64,000 bases of DNA from Linum tenue. Its lineage: Eukaryota > Streptophyta > Magnoliopsida > Malpighiales > Linaceae. Below, one piece after another: positions 31,969 to 43,535 of this stretch (its first letter is position 1; each line of letters begins with the position of its first letter). The stretch spans positions 63,314,200 through 63,378,199 of the forward strand of contig CAMGYJ010000005.1 of assembly GCA_946122785.1 (NCBI GenBank), in the 5' to 3' direction. Under the pieces are notes generated by a model. It saw only the letters and a program-made list of their open reading frames with translations, did not search any database and had not been told where the DNA came from. Position numbers and translations under genes: made by a program.

Positions 31969-32841
31969 AGGTAACACTTCATACTTTTCCTATGCGATTT
32001 CATCAAAACTCCACCTAACGTGTGGTTTCACCTATGTTGACTCAATCTACCCACTGACCATGAAACCACACTTCCTCTCCTTCCTACTCTTACTCATCCT
32101 CATCATTGCCCTCATCGCCCACCTTCATTTCTTTCCCAATCTCAACTCGTCTCTGCCACCAATCTCTCTATGAATCAACATAAGTGAGTTAATTGTTAAC
32201 AATGGTTTTACCGAAAATACTAACCAAAGAGTTAATAGTTTAAACTTTTTTTGCATAGTTTAGGGTTAACTTTTGTAGCTCAACGGGTCCTTTGAAAATC
32301 GTACATGGTTATATTAGAAGGACAAGGGGTCGAGGGTTTTATCATGACATGAGGAAAGTGAGCGATGCAATTTTCCCTTTACAACCGGCAATTGGCCGTA
32401 GGGAAAAGAAAGAGAGAGTGAGTGAGAGAAACGGATCAAACAGCCCCAAAGCACACGTACCGGAATGATGCCGATACATGATCAAGTTGGAAGTAAACCC
32501 CAGCGAGACTGTCTGTGTCCCACGCAGCATATACTCACATGCGCTTCTTTTTCGATACCCCGCCCGCTTGTTCTTCTTAATTATATTGGGCGGAGATCAG
32601 AATATCCATTGTCATTGTACCTTCAGAGATTCTTTCTCACAGATAGATGGCAATTGGCCCAAACACATTTGGCATAGATATTTAAAAAAAAAAAAAAATT
32701 CTTTTTTAGCTTTTCTCTCGCTCTCTCTATTATCAATCATCAAACCCAACTCATCTTTCTCACGCTCACACATCCCGTTCTCTCCCAGGTTTCTTCTTTT
32801 TCTTCTGCTCTTCCTTCCTATATTATTGTGAAAATCCCATT
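31969..32841 (+). promoter_or_regulatory. SQD2 upstream region and 5' leader
   Basis: About 870 bp separate the LINE remnant from the SQD2 start codon. The last 140 bp (from about 32705) are CT-rich, like plant 5' leaders. A TATA-like TATTTAAA occurs at about 32678-32685, followed by an A run. No upstream ATG in a strong context precedes the start within the CT-rich leader. The exact transcription start is not determinable here. Confidence 0.45.
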
Positions 32842-35800
32842 ATGACACTCTCTATAAATCCCACTCTCTCTCCTTTCTCCACAACTACTTGCTCTTCCTC
32901 TTCTTCTGCTACTGCTACTTCTCTTTGCTCTACTACTACCCCTTCCTCCGTTTCCTTCAAAGTTTCGAGCTTTAGGTCACGCAGAGCAAAACCCATCAGC
33001 CTATTTGCCGAAGAGATTGGATTAAACAAGTGTTACAGGAGAAAGGGTTGTGTTGTTAGAGCTGAAGAAGGGAGTGGCAGCGGCAGAATGACCATCTCTG
33101 AGTACATTAAAGAGGAAGAGAATGAAGAGGAAGAGAATCCTCCCCTTTTGCTAGATTCAGAGACCAATTCCAGGCCCCGTCGGATTGCTCTGTTTGTTGA
33201 GCCTTCTCCCTTTGCGTGAGCCTCTCTCCCTCTCTTTTTCTTACCGTCTTAAATTGTTGCGTCTTAAATTACAAGTTATTTTGGGATTGTGAGACATACT
33301 CCTGGTGTCTCTTGGCATTGACTTTCTTTGATCAGCATTCTATAATTTATGCTCCATGGCCTATTTTTTATATTGTGTGGGCGTGGCGATTGCAATAAGG
33401 TGTCTATGGTTTCCAGTATCAGTCCTTAGACAATTTTCTTGTACGGCCAGTCAGCTGTGTAAAGTTTTGGATCTACTTATGCTGGGGACTTTTCCAATGT
33501 CGACATGAACTTTCGGTTAATTAATTGCAAGTCGTGAATTCGTCAGTTTGTTGCTTACACCAAATTAAGGTTTAGCTGTTACTCAGCATAGGTTTCTGTG
33601 ATATCCATGGATTGGCTGGATTGAGTAGACCCTCCAGTTTTTCTGCAGATCGTTATACTGTTTAATTGAAACGTTTAGGAAGACATGGTTCTGGTGCTCT
33701 TTATTAGAACTCAAAAATCCTTTCCATATTACCAAAAGTTTGGTCCTTCATTGGTTTATAATTCAATGCTGGTCACACTGCCACAAACTTGCCATTGATT
33801 GGACTGGATGACTAATAATTATGAGTACATGTGATTTCTGCTCCGCAATCCTATGATGTCCTTATTATGTGTGTTCTGAGTTAGTGCAACCTGTTTGCTT
33901 CATTTTGCAGATATGTCTCAGGGTACAAGAACCGGTTCCAGAATTTTATCAAGTACTTGCGCGAAATGGGGGATGAGGTAATCCTTTTGTTCTTTGAGAT
34001 AATGTGCTTTGTTTTGGCTAATCAGGATATGACTTCCTATGCTTGAGATATAGTTGAGATCAGGTTTAGTTGCCCACTGGAAGTTTGGACTTAGGATGTA
34101 GTATTTGTGTTCTAGTTTTATTTGATTGGGTCTTAGCCTTCTTGGTTTTCTCGAGTTCTCTTTGCTAGATACCAAATATGTATGAATGATGCAGGTGATG
34201 GTGGTGACTACACATGAAGGGGTACCCCAAGAGTTTTATGGTGCGAAATTGATTGGATCGCGAAGGTACCAAGTGATAACGCCATATCAACTTTAGGCTA
34301 TTGTTTTAGATTCTAGCTTTGCATTCTCTGAGATGTGAACTAATCTCCCCTATTATTGTCAGCTTTCCTTGCCCCTGGTATCAGAAAGTACCCTTGTCCC
34401 TAGCACTTAGTCCTAGAATAATATCCGAGGTTGCCAGATTCAAGCCGGATATCATACATGCATCATCCCCAGGAATTATGGTTAGTTGTATATCTGCTAA
34501 CTTATCACTGTATATATGTATGCTGCTCTTGTTGAGACATGCTGACAAATTCATGACCTGTTTATCAGGTTTTTGGTGCCCTTGCTATTGCAAAAATGTT
34601 GTGTGTTCCCATAGTGATGTCGTATCATACTCATGTCCCTGTGTAAGTTTGGTTCTGCGAAGTTAGTTGTCATTTATGCACCATATTCATGAGTCAGAAG
34701 ATAGAGATTGATCCTTGTTCCATTTTTCAGATACATCCCTAGGTACACTTTTAGTTGGCTGGTGAAGCCCATGTGGATGGTCATAAGTATGTGGGACTTT
34801 TCCTTTTAACCTTTCGTCAGTGAATCTCATAGCCAAATGGTTTTAGTGTCTTAGCTAACAAGTAAATATTTTTTGTCAGAGTTCCTTCACCAAGCTGCTG
34901 ATCTTACTCTGGTACCTTCAGCTGCCATTGGGAGGGATCTCCTAGCAGCTCAAGTGGCAGCAGGTAAAGACTTATGTTTACTGTGAAATTTATCAGGCAA
35001 CTTCATTTAAAATCTCTACCTTTTTGTGTACACTTCTCTACATACTGACTGGTTTTTTTGCTTATGGGCAGCTAATAGGATTCGTCTTTGGAATAAGGGC
35101 GTTGACTCTGAGAGCTTTAACCCTCAATTCCGTTCACACGAAATGCGAGTGAGATTAACGTAAGCCCCATGTTTTCACACCATTGTCTCAGTTAAAACCG
35201 GCTCTTCTCACCTATCGTGCCAGTTTTCACACTGTTCTCTTGGTGATTGCTCTAAACAGCAATGGGGAACCTGAGAAACCATTGATAGTCCACGTTGGCC
35301 GACTTGGAGTTGAGAAGAGCTTGGACTTCCTCAAAAGGTACTGTCTTTCGAAAATCCACCACCTCTTTCTCTCTATCGTTTGTTTTGCAAAGATCTACTC
35401 TGCATAATCTGCTTCCCAATTGACATTTGAGAATGAATTTGAACACCAGCGTGATGGATAGGCTTCCAGATGCTAGGATTGCGTTTGTTGGAGATGGACC
35501 GTATAGGTAACTAGTGCATATTTCTACACTCTTCAAAACCAAAACTCTTTCTTCCAGCCACTTGTGTTTCTCACTTGATGAGTGGCATTATTTTGCAGAC
35601 CGGAGCTGGAAGAGTTGTTTAAAGGGATGCCAGCTGTATTCACTGGAATGTTGGGAGGAGAAGAACTCTCCCAAGCATATGCAAGTGGAGACGTGTTTGT
35701 GATGCCTTCTGAATCCGAGACCCTGGGGCTGGTGGTTCTGGAGGCCATGTCTTCAGGAATCCCTGTGGTCGGGGTTCGAGCTGGTGGCATTCCAGACATA

Positions 35801-36094
35801 ATCCCACCGGAGCTGGAAGGCAAAATTGGGTTTTTATTCAGTCCTGGGGATCTCGATGACTGCGTGGACAAGTTGGGAACTTTGCTTCGTAACGAAGAAC
35901 TGAGGGAGACCATGGGGAGAGCAGCACGGATAGAGATGGAGCAGTATGATTGGAGGGCTGCCACCAAGATGATCCGGAACGAGCAGTACAATGCTGCCAT
36001 TTGGTTCTGGCGCAAGAAGAGAGCACTGCTTCTCAGACCTTTGCAGTGGCTGGTGAAGAGAATCTTCCCGTCTCCTGAAGTTCATTATCAATGA
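32842..36094 (+). CDS. SQD2: Sulfoquinovosyltransferase SQD2 (sulfolipid synthase), plastid
   Basis: This enzyme transfers sulfoquinovose from UDP-sulfoquinovose to diacylglycerol, the last step of SQDG synthesis, at the plastid inner envelope. Eleven exons with GT-AG introns and consistent phase give 520 residues: 32842-33215, 33911-33977, 34195-34265, 34363-34480, 34569-34642, 34731-34786, 34880-34963, 35072-35159, 35260-35337, 35450-35506, 35599-36094. Residues 1 to about 80 are Ser/Thr-rich and Arg-poor at first, like a transit peptide. The GT4 fold starts at about 113 (IALFVEPSPFAYVSGYKNRF). SPRIISEVARFKPDIIHASS, MSYHTHVPVYIPRY and WNKGVDSESFNP are hallmark SQD2 segments. The sugar-nucleotide site has E-x7-E at 396-404 (PSESETLGLVVLE). 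The length agrees with plant SQD2 (about 510). No stop or frameshift is seen, so the gene appears functional. Confidence 0.96.
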
Positions 36095-37059
36095 AAGGCG
36101 CCAGTTGGGTTCGGAAGATTAAAAACTGAGAAGCGGTGTATATATGTGGGGGGGATTATTGAAACCGGTCTGCGAGATGCCATTGGAATCCTATTTGTGT
36201 GAAAGATTGGTAGACCATGGAAATGGCGGGTGGTCTATTGTTGTGCAAGTGGAAATGACATGGATAGTCTTACGAATTTGTATTTGGCTTGATTTGGTTC
36301 AAAATCAGAAATTTCATATGAAAAAGAGAGAGTGATATAGAGTCCTCTGTACCTCGTTCCACTTTCATGAGTCCATAGGTTGCGGTATGCATTTGCTTGT
36401 GTGATCGACTTTTTTTTTTTTTTTTTTAATTGGGAAATAGGAGGAACAATAAAGCAAGAATATGAAAATAAGAATATGAAAGCAAGAATATGAACACAAG
36501 ACACATTTATTAATAAAACAATAGGTGTTAGGATAGGGCTGTAAATGGGCCGAGCTGAGCCGAGTTTTACCCCAGCAGTTTGAGCTTGACTCGTTAAGAA
36601 ATGAGCTGAGCTCGAGCCATTTATTAACGAGCCGAGCCGGTGCAGAAGAACTGCGGGTGGATCAAAATCACGATCGAGGTATTCTTCCACATCCACCTCA
36701 TTCGGTGGCTAGCGTTGGGGTCAAAGTGATCACACCAAAAATCAAATCTTCCGCCTCCAGCTCATGGTCAGATGAATAGAGGTGGTGATCTTGAACAATT
36801 TCTGCCTCATCGAAGTATTAATAAGTATTAACTTTGTAGGCTAGATTTCCCTAATTTTTCCAGTGAAAGCCCTAGGGAATGGACTAGAAAATGTGAAATG
36901 CTATTTGAGATCTAAAAAATTGCTATGAATCAGCGTGTTAGTCTGACGGCAATTTACTTTGATCTCCGAGTTGATATTTGGTTTGAAGTTGGGACGTGTG
37001 GATTTAGTGTGGTCACTAAATGTAATGTGTATTGGAGAATGCAGCACCCTTTGAGGTCA
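36095..37059. other. SQD2 3' flank; hAT-terminus remnant
   Basis: 36095-36400 is the likely 3' UTR and downstream sequence. A poly-T run at 36410-36428 and an imperfect AAGAATATGAA triplication near 36455-36495 follow. At about 36533-36640, TAGGGCTGTAAATGGGCC with GAGCCGAG words resembles the terminus of a common plant hAT-type family; the other end is not seen. No gene is supported to 37059. Confidence 0.5.
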
Positions 37060-37690
37060 AGTGAGCAGATGGGGACACTTCTAGAACAGTCCGAGTACTA
37101 CTCCCAAGCATCTCGCAGTGACTCATCATCTTCTTGACGGAAATGAGTGATCTCCCGCTGAATCTCCGCAGTCTTCAAGGCCAGATAGTACCGGTGCACG
37201 AATTTGTTGGCCAGATCGTCCCAAGAAGTGATGGACAATGGTGGCTGGGTCTCTAGCCACCTCTTCGCATGCCCCGCCAGAGAGTGGGGGAAGAGGTGAA
37301 GACGGATCGCATCATCTGGTACACCGTTCAGCTTGAATCCATTAGTAAACTACAAGAACCGAGAAAGGTGCACCCTCGTCTCTTCATTCTTGTGGCCATG
37401 AAACTGGATAGAGGTTGGCAGGTTGCTATCAGTTGAATCCAGCATGGCTTGATCTCAAAGTTATTAGCAGGAATGGGAGGATACTGGATGACTGGGCGGA
37501 TGTCGGCAATCCGCGGAGTATAGAAGTACTCCATGGTAGGACCCTGCAGAGGTGGTTGATGATGAGCATTCTCTGCTTGAGGAGCTGCATTATTGGCTAC
37601 AACCTGAATCACTGGGGGGACCTGGAGAGGCATCCCCAGGGGTGGGTTCTGCCCCAGGTTCAGGTTCACCCTGTTGTGCTCGTCTCCCAT
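37060..37690 (-). pseudogene. Athila-like gag, N-terminal part
   Basis: The minus-strand frame starts at 37690. It shows a Pro/Asn-rich lead, then RPVIQYPPIPANNFEIKP, and after a frameshift near 37400 it shows IQFHGHKNEETRVHLSRFL, NGVPDDAIRLHLFPHSL and WDDLANKFVHRYY. These are core Athila Gag blocks. A TAG lies near 37350 and another near 37107; after about 37060 the similarity ends. It lies about 275 bp from the primer-binding site, as expected for gag. Confidence 0.8.
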
Positions 37691-37964
37691 ATCGTACTCC
37701 TGCTCGGAGTCGTTGCTAAGATGGCCATCGACTTACACTTCCTCCGTAGCCAGTCTTGCTCGTTGTTCCTTACTAAGCTGACGACAAGTACGTTCTAGCT
37801 CCGGATCCAACGGTAGTAATTCTCCCGACTGGCTACGAGTCATGCACTACCTACACACAGACTGCAAGCACAACCCGTGAAGGCACAAAGGGGAAAAGGA
37901 AAAATACAGAAAAGTAAATGCTAATGTAACAGATGTTAAAGTTTCTCCAATAACCTAGAGGGGT

Positions 37965-37982
37965 TCCCCGACAACGGCGCCA
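37965..37982 (-). other. Athila-type primer-binding site
   Basis: On the minus strand this reads TGGCGCCGTTGTCGGGGA, the primer-binding site type usually assigned to tRNA-Asp in Athila elements. It lies six bases from the LTR edge at 37989. Confidence 0.85.
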
Positions 37983-37988
37983 AAAACT

Positions 37989-39457
37989 TGACACACTATA
38001 ACAGAACACCAATCTACGACCAAGTATAATCGCAGAAATGAAATATAGAATAATGGTTAAGTCTAATTATCAACCCGGGCTCTAGGTCTACTTCCTACTC
38101 ATTGAACTTCTATTATCTAGCGGGAACAAGAGAGTGAAGTGTTTTCAGTGCAAAAGAAACAAGGAAACAAGTAATGGTATGGTTCTGTCAAGTTCAAAAG
38201 GTCATTCAGATATGGATCCCCCTAGTGTTTAGCTTGTTCAGGTTATACGGTCCCAAATTACTTAGATTGATAGATAAACCGCGGAAAGTTCTTAACTAGT
38301 CTAGACTCTCAACTCAAGTGGTCCAGAGCCTCTAGATTCGAATACCCAGCGGGTGACTAACCTCCACCGGTATACTGTCACCAAGGATAATCATGCAAAA
38401 CTTCCACTACTGGCCTTATGTTCCAGTACGGAGTAGTGAATCAACTTCTCGACTAAAGTAGTCGATTCACCACTTTCAATTAAAGATTGCACTTTTAACC
38501 TATCCAGAGACTATCGTTCTAGGTTAAAGCTGGAATTACACAGGTTTGATCAGGACTCATGCAATTCTGAATAATTCCTCAACTGAATTTATCCAAACAA
38601 TCATTCATACCATGGGGTTCATACAATCATCTTCATACCTAGATGAAATAGAAAATTACTCCATGGAGAGCTGTGAGAACGACATGCTCGGAGTAGAAAT
38701 CACCATGGTGACAATGGAAGATTGCTCCTGGCACCTAATTGGTACTCCGAGGTTGGGGACTCGAGCTCCGATGTCTTCAGATCGCTCCAATCCTTTCCCA
38801 AGGGTGTCTCTTCGTCACTCTCTCTCTAGGGTTTCGTTTTTGTCTTTAGAACTCGAAAAAATAAGATCCATTGCAAATTTCTCGAGCAGCCTATAAGTAG
38901 ACTGAGAATCCGCAAGTTACGGCCTGAGTTACGGATGTAACTCGCCTTGCCAGCCCGTAACTTGCTGAGAAACGGCGCCGTTGTTGCACTATCTTCATCC
39001 AAGAGTTACGACCTCCTTTAGTGAGTTACGGCCTCGACCGTAACTTGAGTAGAGAGACCGTAACTCATAAAATGGTTCTGGAACTCCATTGTTATGCTTC
39101 CTAGGAGTTACGGGTACCCTAGCTGAGGTACGACCATGGCCGTAACTTGAGGGGTCAGCCCGTAACTTAAGAGAAGCTCCTGGAACTCTTTCATGTTCAC
39201 GTCTGCAACTTATGGGCTCCTTTGCTGAGTTACGGGCCATACCGTAACTTGCAAGGTCTGGTCATAACTCACGAGAGGAAACTGCCCTTCCGCTCCAAAT
39301 AGTCTTGAACTTCGCTCATTCACACCCTTTCACGTGTTAAGTCATGAAACATTATAAACAAGCACAACCTAACTTAAAATAGGCCACGAGAGTGAAAACC
39401 AAGCGAGAACGGTCAAGAAATGACAGGAAAAACATGTTGGAATATGTCAATATCAGG
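37989..39457 (-). repeat. Athila-like LTR, PBS-side type
   Basis: It starts TGACACACTATAAC next to the primer-binding site. A plausible outer end is AATATCA at 39455. 38905-39270 contains eleven GTTACGG or CCGTAAC words. It is about 75% identical to 17114-18849 in the parts compared. Its general order of blocks parallels the adjoining LTR type at 39458, which suggests distant common origin. Confidence 0.7.
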
Positions 39458-40848
39458 TTCAATATAGGACAAGTATGTTTAAATGTCAACCCGGGCAAGT
39501 TCCTATACTCCTACTTAGATTGTTTTAAACATTATCTAGTAAATGGTTTTGTTGGTGAAAATAATGATCTATGGCTAAAACGTTTGGAAAAGTAAATGGA
39601 TTTGACACTAATTGAGAAGGCCTCACCCGGGTGTTGCTCCCCCTAGCTAAGAATTATGACTTGTCTTGTCGAATGGTCGTGTGTGGTAAGGTGGTTGTAA
39701 ATTGTAGGGAAGTGCAATATGTAGTCAAACGCCACTTTCTCGGTCTCTAGGTCGAGGGAATTCGATTCAAGCCACCAAAGTAGCTCTCTCGAACTATTGA
39801 CTAAGGGTTGCCAAGACTTCACCCTCGAATCGGAGTTCGGCCGACCTATTACAACCAACCCTAGGTGCTAATACAAACAAAGAGGGTTGCCCTACATTAA
39901 CCTAGATAGGAGACAAGAATTGACCAAGAGAACCCAGCTTTGCAAGCCTCTTTCAAAGAAAGGGAGTTTCCTCTCTACCTAGGTTAGAATGGCAAATAGA
40001 TTGATAGGCAAACACACAACACAATTTTTCATGAAAATACCTCCAAATTCACATAAACACATCCACACACAAATCATTCAATCCATACAAGCATTCACAT
40101 AATTGCAGCTAAGGTTTACGAACACCCAAGTGAAAGAAGAGACTACTCCATGCTAGGAGAAGTGAAAACACAAGAGAGAAGAATGAAAACAATCATGGAG
40201 ATGTTAGCCTTGCTCCTCGTGCTGAAGAAATCCTCCTTTGGTGGAGGAATTCCCAAATCCTTGCTTGAAGATGAAACCCTAACTTCTTCTCTTCTTTGGT
40301 GCGTCACTTTCTCACTCTAAAAATATGAAGAAGAAGAAGATGAAGTTTCTCACACTACTTTTCTTTCTCCCTTTTCTCCTTCAACTTGACCTCCTTTTAT
40401 ACCCAGATCGGGCTTCGATAACGGTCTTAGTTCACGCACGCGAACTGAAAGCAATGGCCGTGATCTCAAGTCAAAACGCGCAGCATCACTAAGTCCAGTT
40501 CACGGCCAATGGCCTGAGTTCATGGTGTTACGACCATGAACTGACTTGACTCTAGTGGAAGTGATTTATGCTCTGGATGCCTGGCGGTTCACGGCTAGCG
40601 GCTCCAGTTCACGGTCTTAGTGACCGTGAACACACAGCTCCCACCGTGATCTGCTGCTGCTTCCACCCTTTGACTTGATTTTTCACGCTTTCGTCCAACT
40701 TTCGACTTTGGCGTTGGTTCCATCTATCATAGTCTGAAAAACACCAAAACGAGACAAAACGCGATGTAAAACCAAACCTCCCAGAGTAAAAATGCCTGAA
40801 ACAACTAAGGGAACCGGGGGTAAAAAGTGTACAAATGAGCCTGAATCA
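39458..40848 (-). repeat. Athila-like LTR, U3-side type, copy 3
   Basis: About 1.39 kb. It matches 1-1077 and 18850-25391 (without the insertion) block by block. Its right edge is GCCTGAATCA, followed by the polypurine block at 40849. The left boundary is estimated from where similarity with copy 2 begins. Confidence 0.75.
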
Positions 40849-42061
40849 CTCCCCCGCACTTAGACATTTGCTTGTCCCCAAGCAAACCATTTTCAACAAA
40901 GGTGATATCCCAAGCTAACAAAATAACTTGGGGACAAATCAAAAGGTACAAAGTGGTGAATCTCAATGGATATTAGGCATCAACACATGAACTACCTCAA
41001 ACAATACTGGCATCCACCACAAACAACATTCGATTGCATCAAGAATGGGCAAATGAAAAGTTCTCACCCTGTTCACAAATCAATGCAATTCTCGACCGGA
41101 CTACTCGCCAACCACAACTAACCATGCATAGAACTCAAGTCCAAGAAACAAACGACGGGGAAATATAGGTCCTTACCGGGGTAAGATATGAATATGCAAA
41201 ACAAGAATGAATCACTCATTCCCGACCAGTGGGGTCGGGACCATTTTGGTGCAAAAGATGTGCACAATCATCAACACTCAGCCCTATCGTCTCTCCACCA
41301 CGGCGACAATCTCTATATGCTAGAGTTCACAGGACAGTTGTCATCACTAGCTTGTCCTGAGGTCTTAGACACGGGTTCAAATGACTGACTATTATCTCGG
41401 ACATGGGAAAAATGCTTTTTAGGTGGTGGCGAACATGGCATGAGGTTTTACATCTTCAACCTAAAACCCAAAGGTTCTATAGTTTCGACTAAGAACCTTT
41501 CCTACAATCGACGACCACTATCATCGGCCAAAAACCACACTTCCCTTCTTCCTAACCAAAACTAAATCACGAACTACATTCAAGCACACGTCTTCGGCCT
41601 ATCTTGCTATCCACTTTTAAAACCTAGTAGTAAAGTAGGTTATCAAACATTTTAGGTGTTTCAATGGCTTGAGTGCCAAGAAATCCTTCTTGGAGCATAC
41701 ACTTAGAGTTTCGTGGCCACTCTCTACTTTTATTTACCCCGCTTTATTACCTATTTGTCGTTTCTTTTCTTTCTTTTTCTCTTTCTCTTTTCTTTTTCGA
41801 AGGGGGTACTAGAGAGTACAACACATGCCACTTATCTTTAAACGAAACAATGCTCTCCATTAAGAACTTTCCTCCAACACTACCTTTTCATTTCTAGCAA
41901 AATCCGTGCAAAACCACCTATGTAGAACCTCAATGGAGCTCAAAAGTGAGAACTCCGAGACACAAGGATGAATTACACTTTGACACGAAGAAAGGATTGG
42001 GGGGGGGGGGGGGGCATTCTTTCAATCACCATTAAGCTCAACAAGCACAAAGCTCCTAGCA
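40849..42061 (-). other. Athila-like 3' untranslated region (second element)
   Basis: CTCCCCCGCACTTAGAC, then GCTTGTCCCCAAGCAAACC and the following blocks parallel 25392-26250. A TCTTT-rich run occurs at 41758-41800 and a run of 16 G at 41999-42014. It ends where a copia gag fragment begins; no pol follows, so this element is truncated. Confidence 0.65.
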
Positions 42062-42325
42062 TTAGCCACAATTCATATGCTCTTGTGTCGTTTGCAACAT
42101 GATGAAAGAGCTTTGGTCAATCCATTGTCGAATGATTGCCACCGCCTTTCTATGCAAGACTTCTAATTGCTTCTCAGTCTTGTCTTCCAGCTTCTTGCTG
42201 CCATTTTTAATAGGTTCATAGAGATTCTTGCAAAATAGAATATCCTCCATTCGTGACTTCCATATCGAGTAGTTGGATGATGTCAACTTGATCATTGCTC
42301 CATTTGAGTCATCCATTCTTGCCAT
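42062..42325 (-). pseudogene. copia gag, N-terminal fragment
   Basis: The frame starts at 42325 and includes IKLTSSNYSIWKSRMEDIL, the typical beginning of copia Gag of the DUF4219/UBN2 type. It is cut off at about 42062 at the Athila-like junction. Confidence 0.8.
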
Positions 42326-42355
42326 TCACTAAACACAACCCCCAAACAACAAAAT

Positions 42356-42367
42356 GCTTTGATACCA
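42356..42367 (-). other. Primer-binding site of the truncated copia element
   Basis: TGGTATCAAAGC on the minus strand, one base from the LTR edge; tRNA-Met type. Confidence 0.85.
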
Positions 42368-42368
42368 C

Positions 42369-43037
42369 TGTTGAGAAACGGGATAGCAACAACAAACAAG
42401 AACAAAGTGCACAAGACACATGATTTTTACGAGGAAAACCCAAATCAGGAAAACCCACCGGACCTTTGTCCAACCCACAACTCGACTATACTTTTGTGAG
42501 ATTACAAATCCTCTCTAGACTAACTAGAGGATTACAAACACCTCAAGAACTACCTTCTTGGATCACCAATAAACCACAATAGGTCTCACCAAATGGCGGA
42601 TAACTAGAACAAGAGCAAGACAAAGAGTGGTTTATTAGAGGTACAAAAAAAAAAAAACAAATTCGTACACATTCTGTCCAGCAGAGATTCCCGACGAACT
42701 AGAGATCAGAACGAAGATCCCTCCCGTCAAATTGAAGCCCAAATAATACCAAACCTGTTGTCCACATTTCAGGATGACCCAACAGTTTGATTTTCCATAA
42801 TGCTCTCTTGAACAGGCTGGCCTGCTGTAGAAACGAAAAATGCAGCTCTTTGTTTCTCTCTTTTTGATTCTCTGTCCAAAATTGAAAGGTTGTATCATCT
42901 TTCAATTTTTACCAAACAATAAGTCTCTTTATTTTAATAATAGAAGATTTTCTAGAAACCAACCATAACCCAAATCAAGTTTGAGAACCGGTTAATTCAA
43001 CCACCATATGAGTTCGAACAACCCAACAAAACCAACA
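42369..43037 (-). repeat. 5' LTR of a truncated copia element
   Basis: It starts TGTTGAGAAACGGG and ends AAAACCAACA, an inverted TGTTG/CAACA pair, next to a primer-binding site. The right edge is inferred from these ends only, since no second LTR is in the window. Confidence 0.7.
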
Positions 43038-43535
43038 TTCCCTCGAATCCAATAGCCAAAGTACAAGACGAACCCAAATCGATTATGGACACCAAATTTC
43101 CTCATCCTTTTCCCTTAATCTTGAAACCGAACTCCTTTCAATGCATGCCACGATCTTGAATTATTATTTTGATACAAAATCAGAACGAAAGGGAACGTAG
43201 TTGCCTAAATGGGCTAGATTCTCCAAACGAACTAGACTTGTGATGAGATAAATTACTTCAGTTTTTTTTTTTGGTAGAAAATTCATAAGTTTAATTGCCC
43301 CTTCAACCGGACAAAAACTGATGCCTGCCTCACTCCATACATATTGGTATTTTACTCTTCCATAGAAAATACTGATAGAAAATACTGATGAACTTGTACG
43401 GCAAGTCGGCAACACTTAAAATAAAGACCAGCAATGTACAAAGCATGTGATTGCAATAATGGACCGACTGAGTTGTGCCACATTATAACAACAACAAAAA
43501 ACAGTCACACATTCTTTAGTTAAATACTTAATCAA
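43038..43535. other. Downstream flank of the BAHD gene
   Basis: AT-rich with a short T run near 43262. The 3' UTR of the minus-strand BAHD gene should lie in its right part. No other gene is seen. Confidence 0.45.

Noticed and set aside
32842..36094. SQD2 as a retrotransposon-captured pseudogene
   Set aside because: All ten introns have GT-AG borders and keep phase, no stop is present, and the length is normal; a captured cDNA would lack introns.
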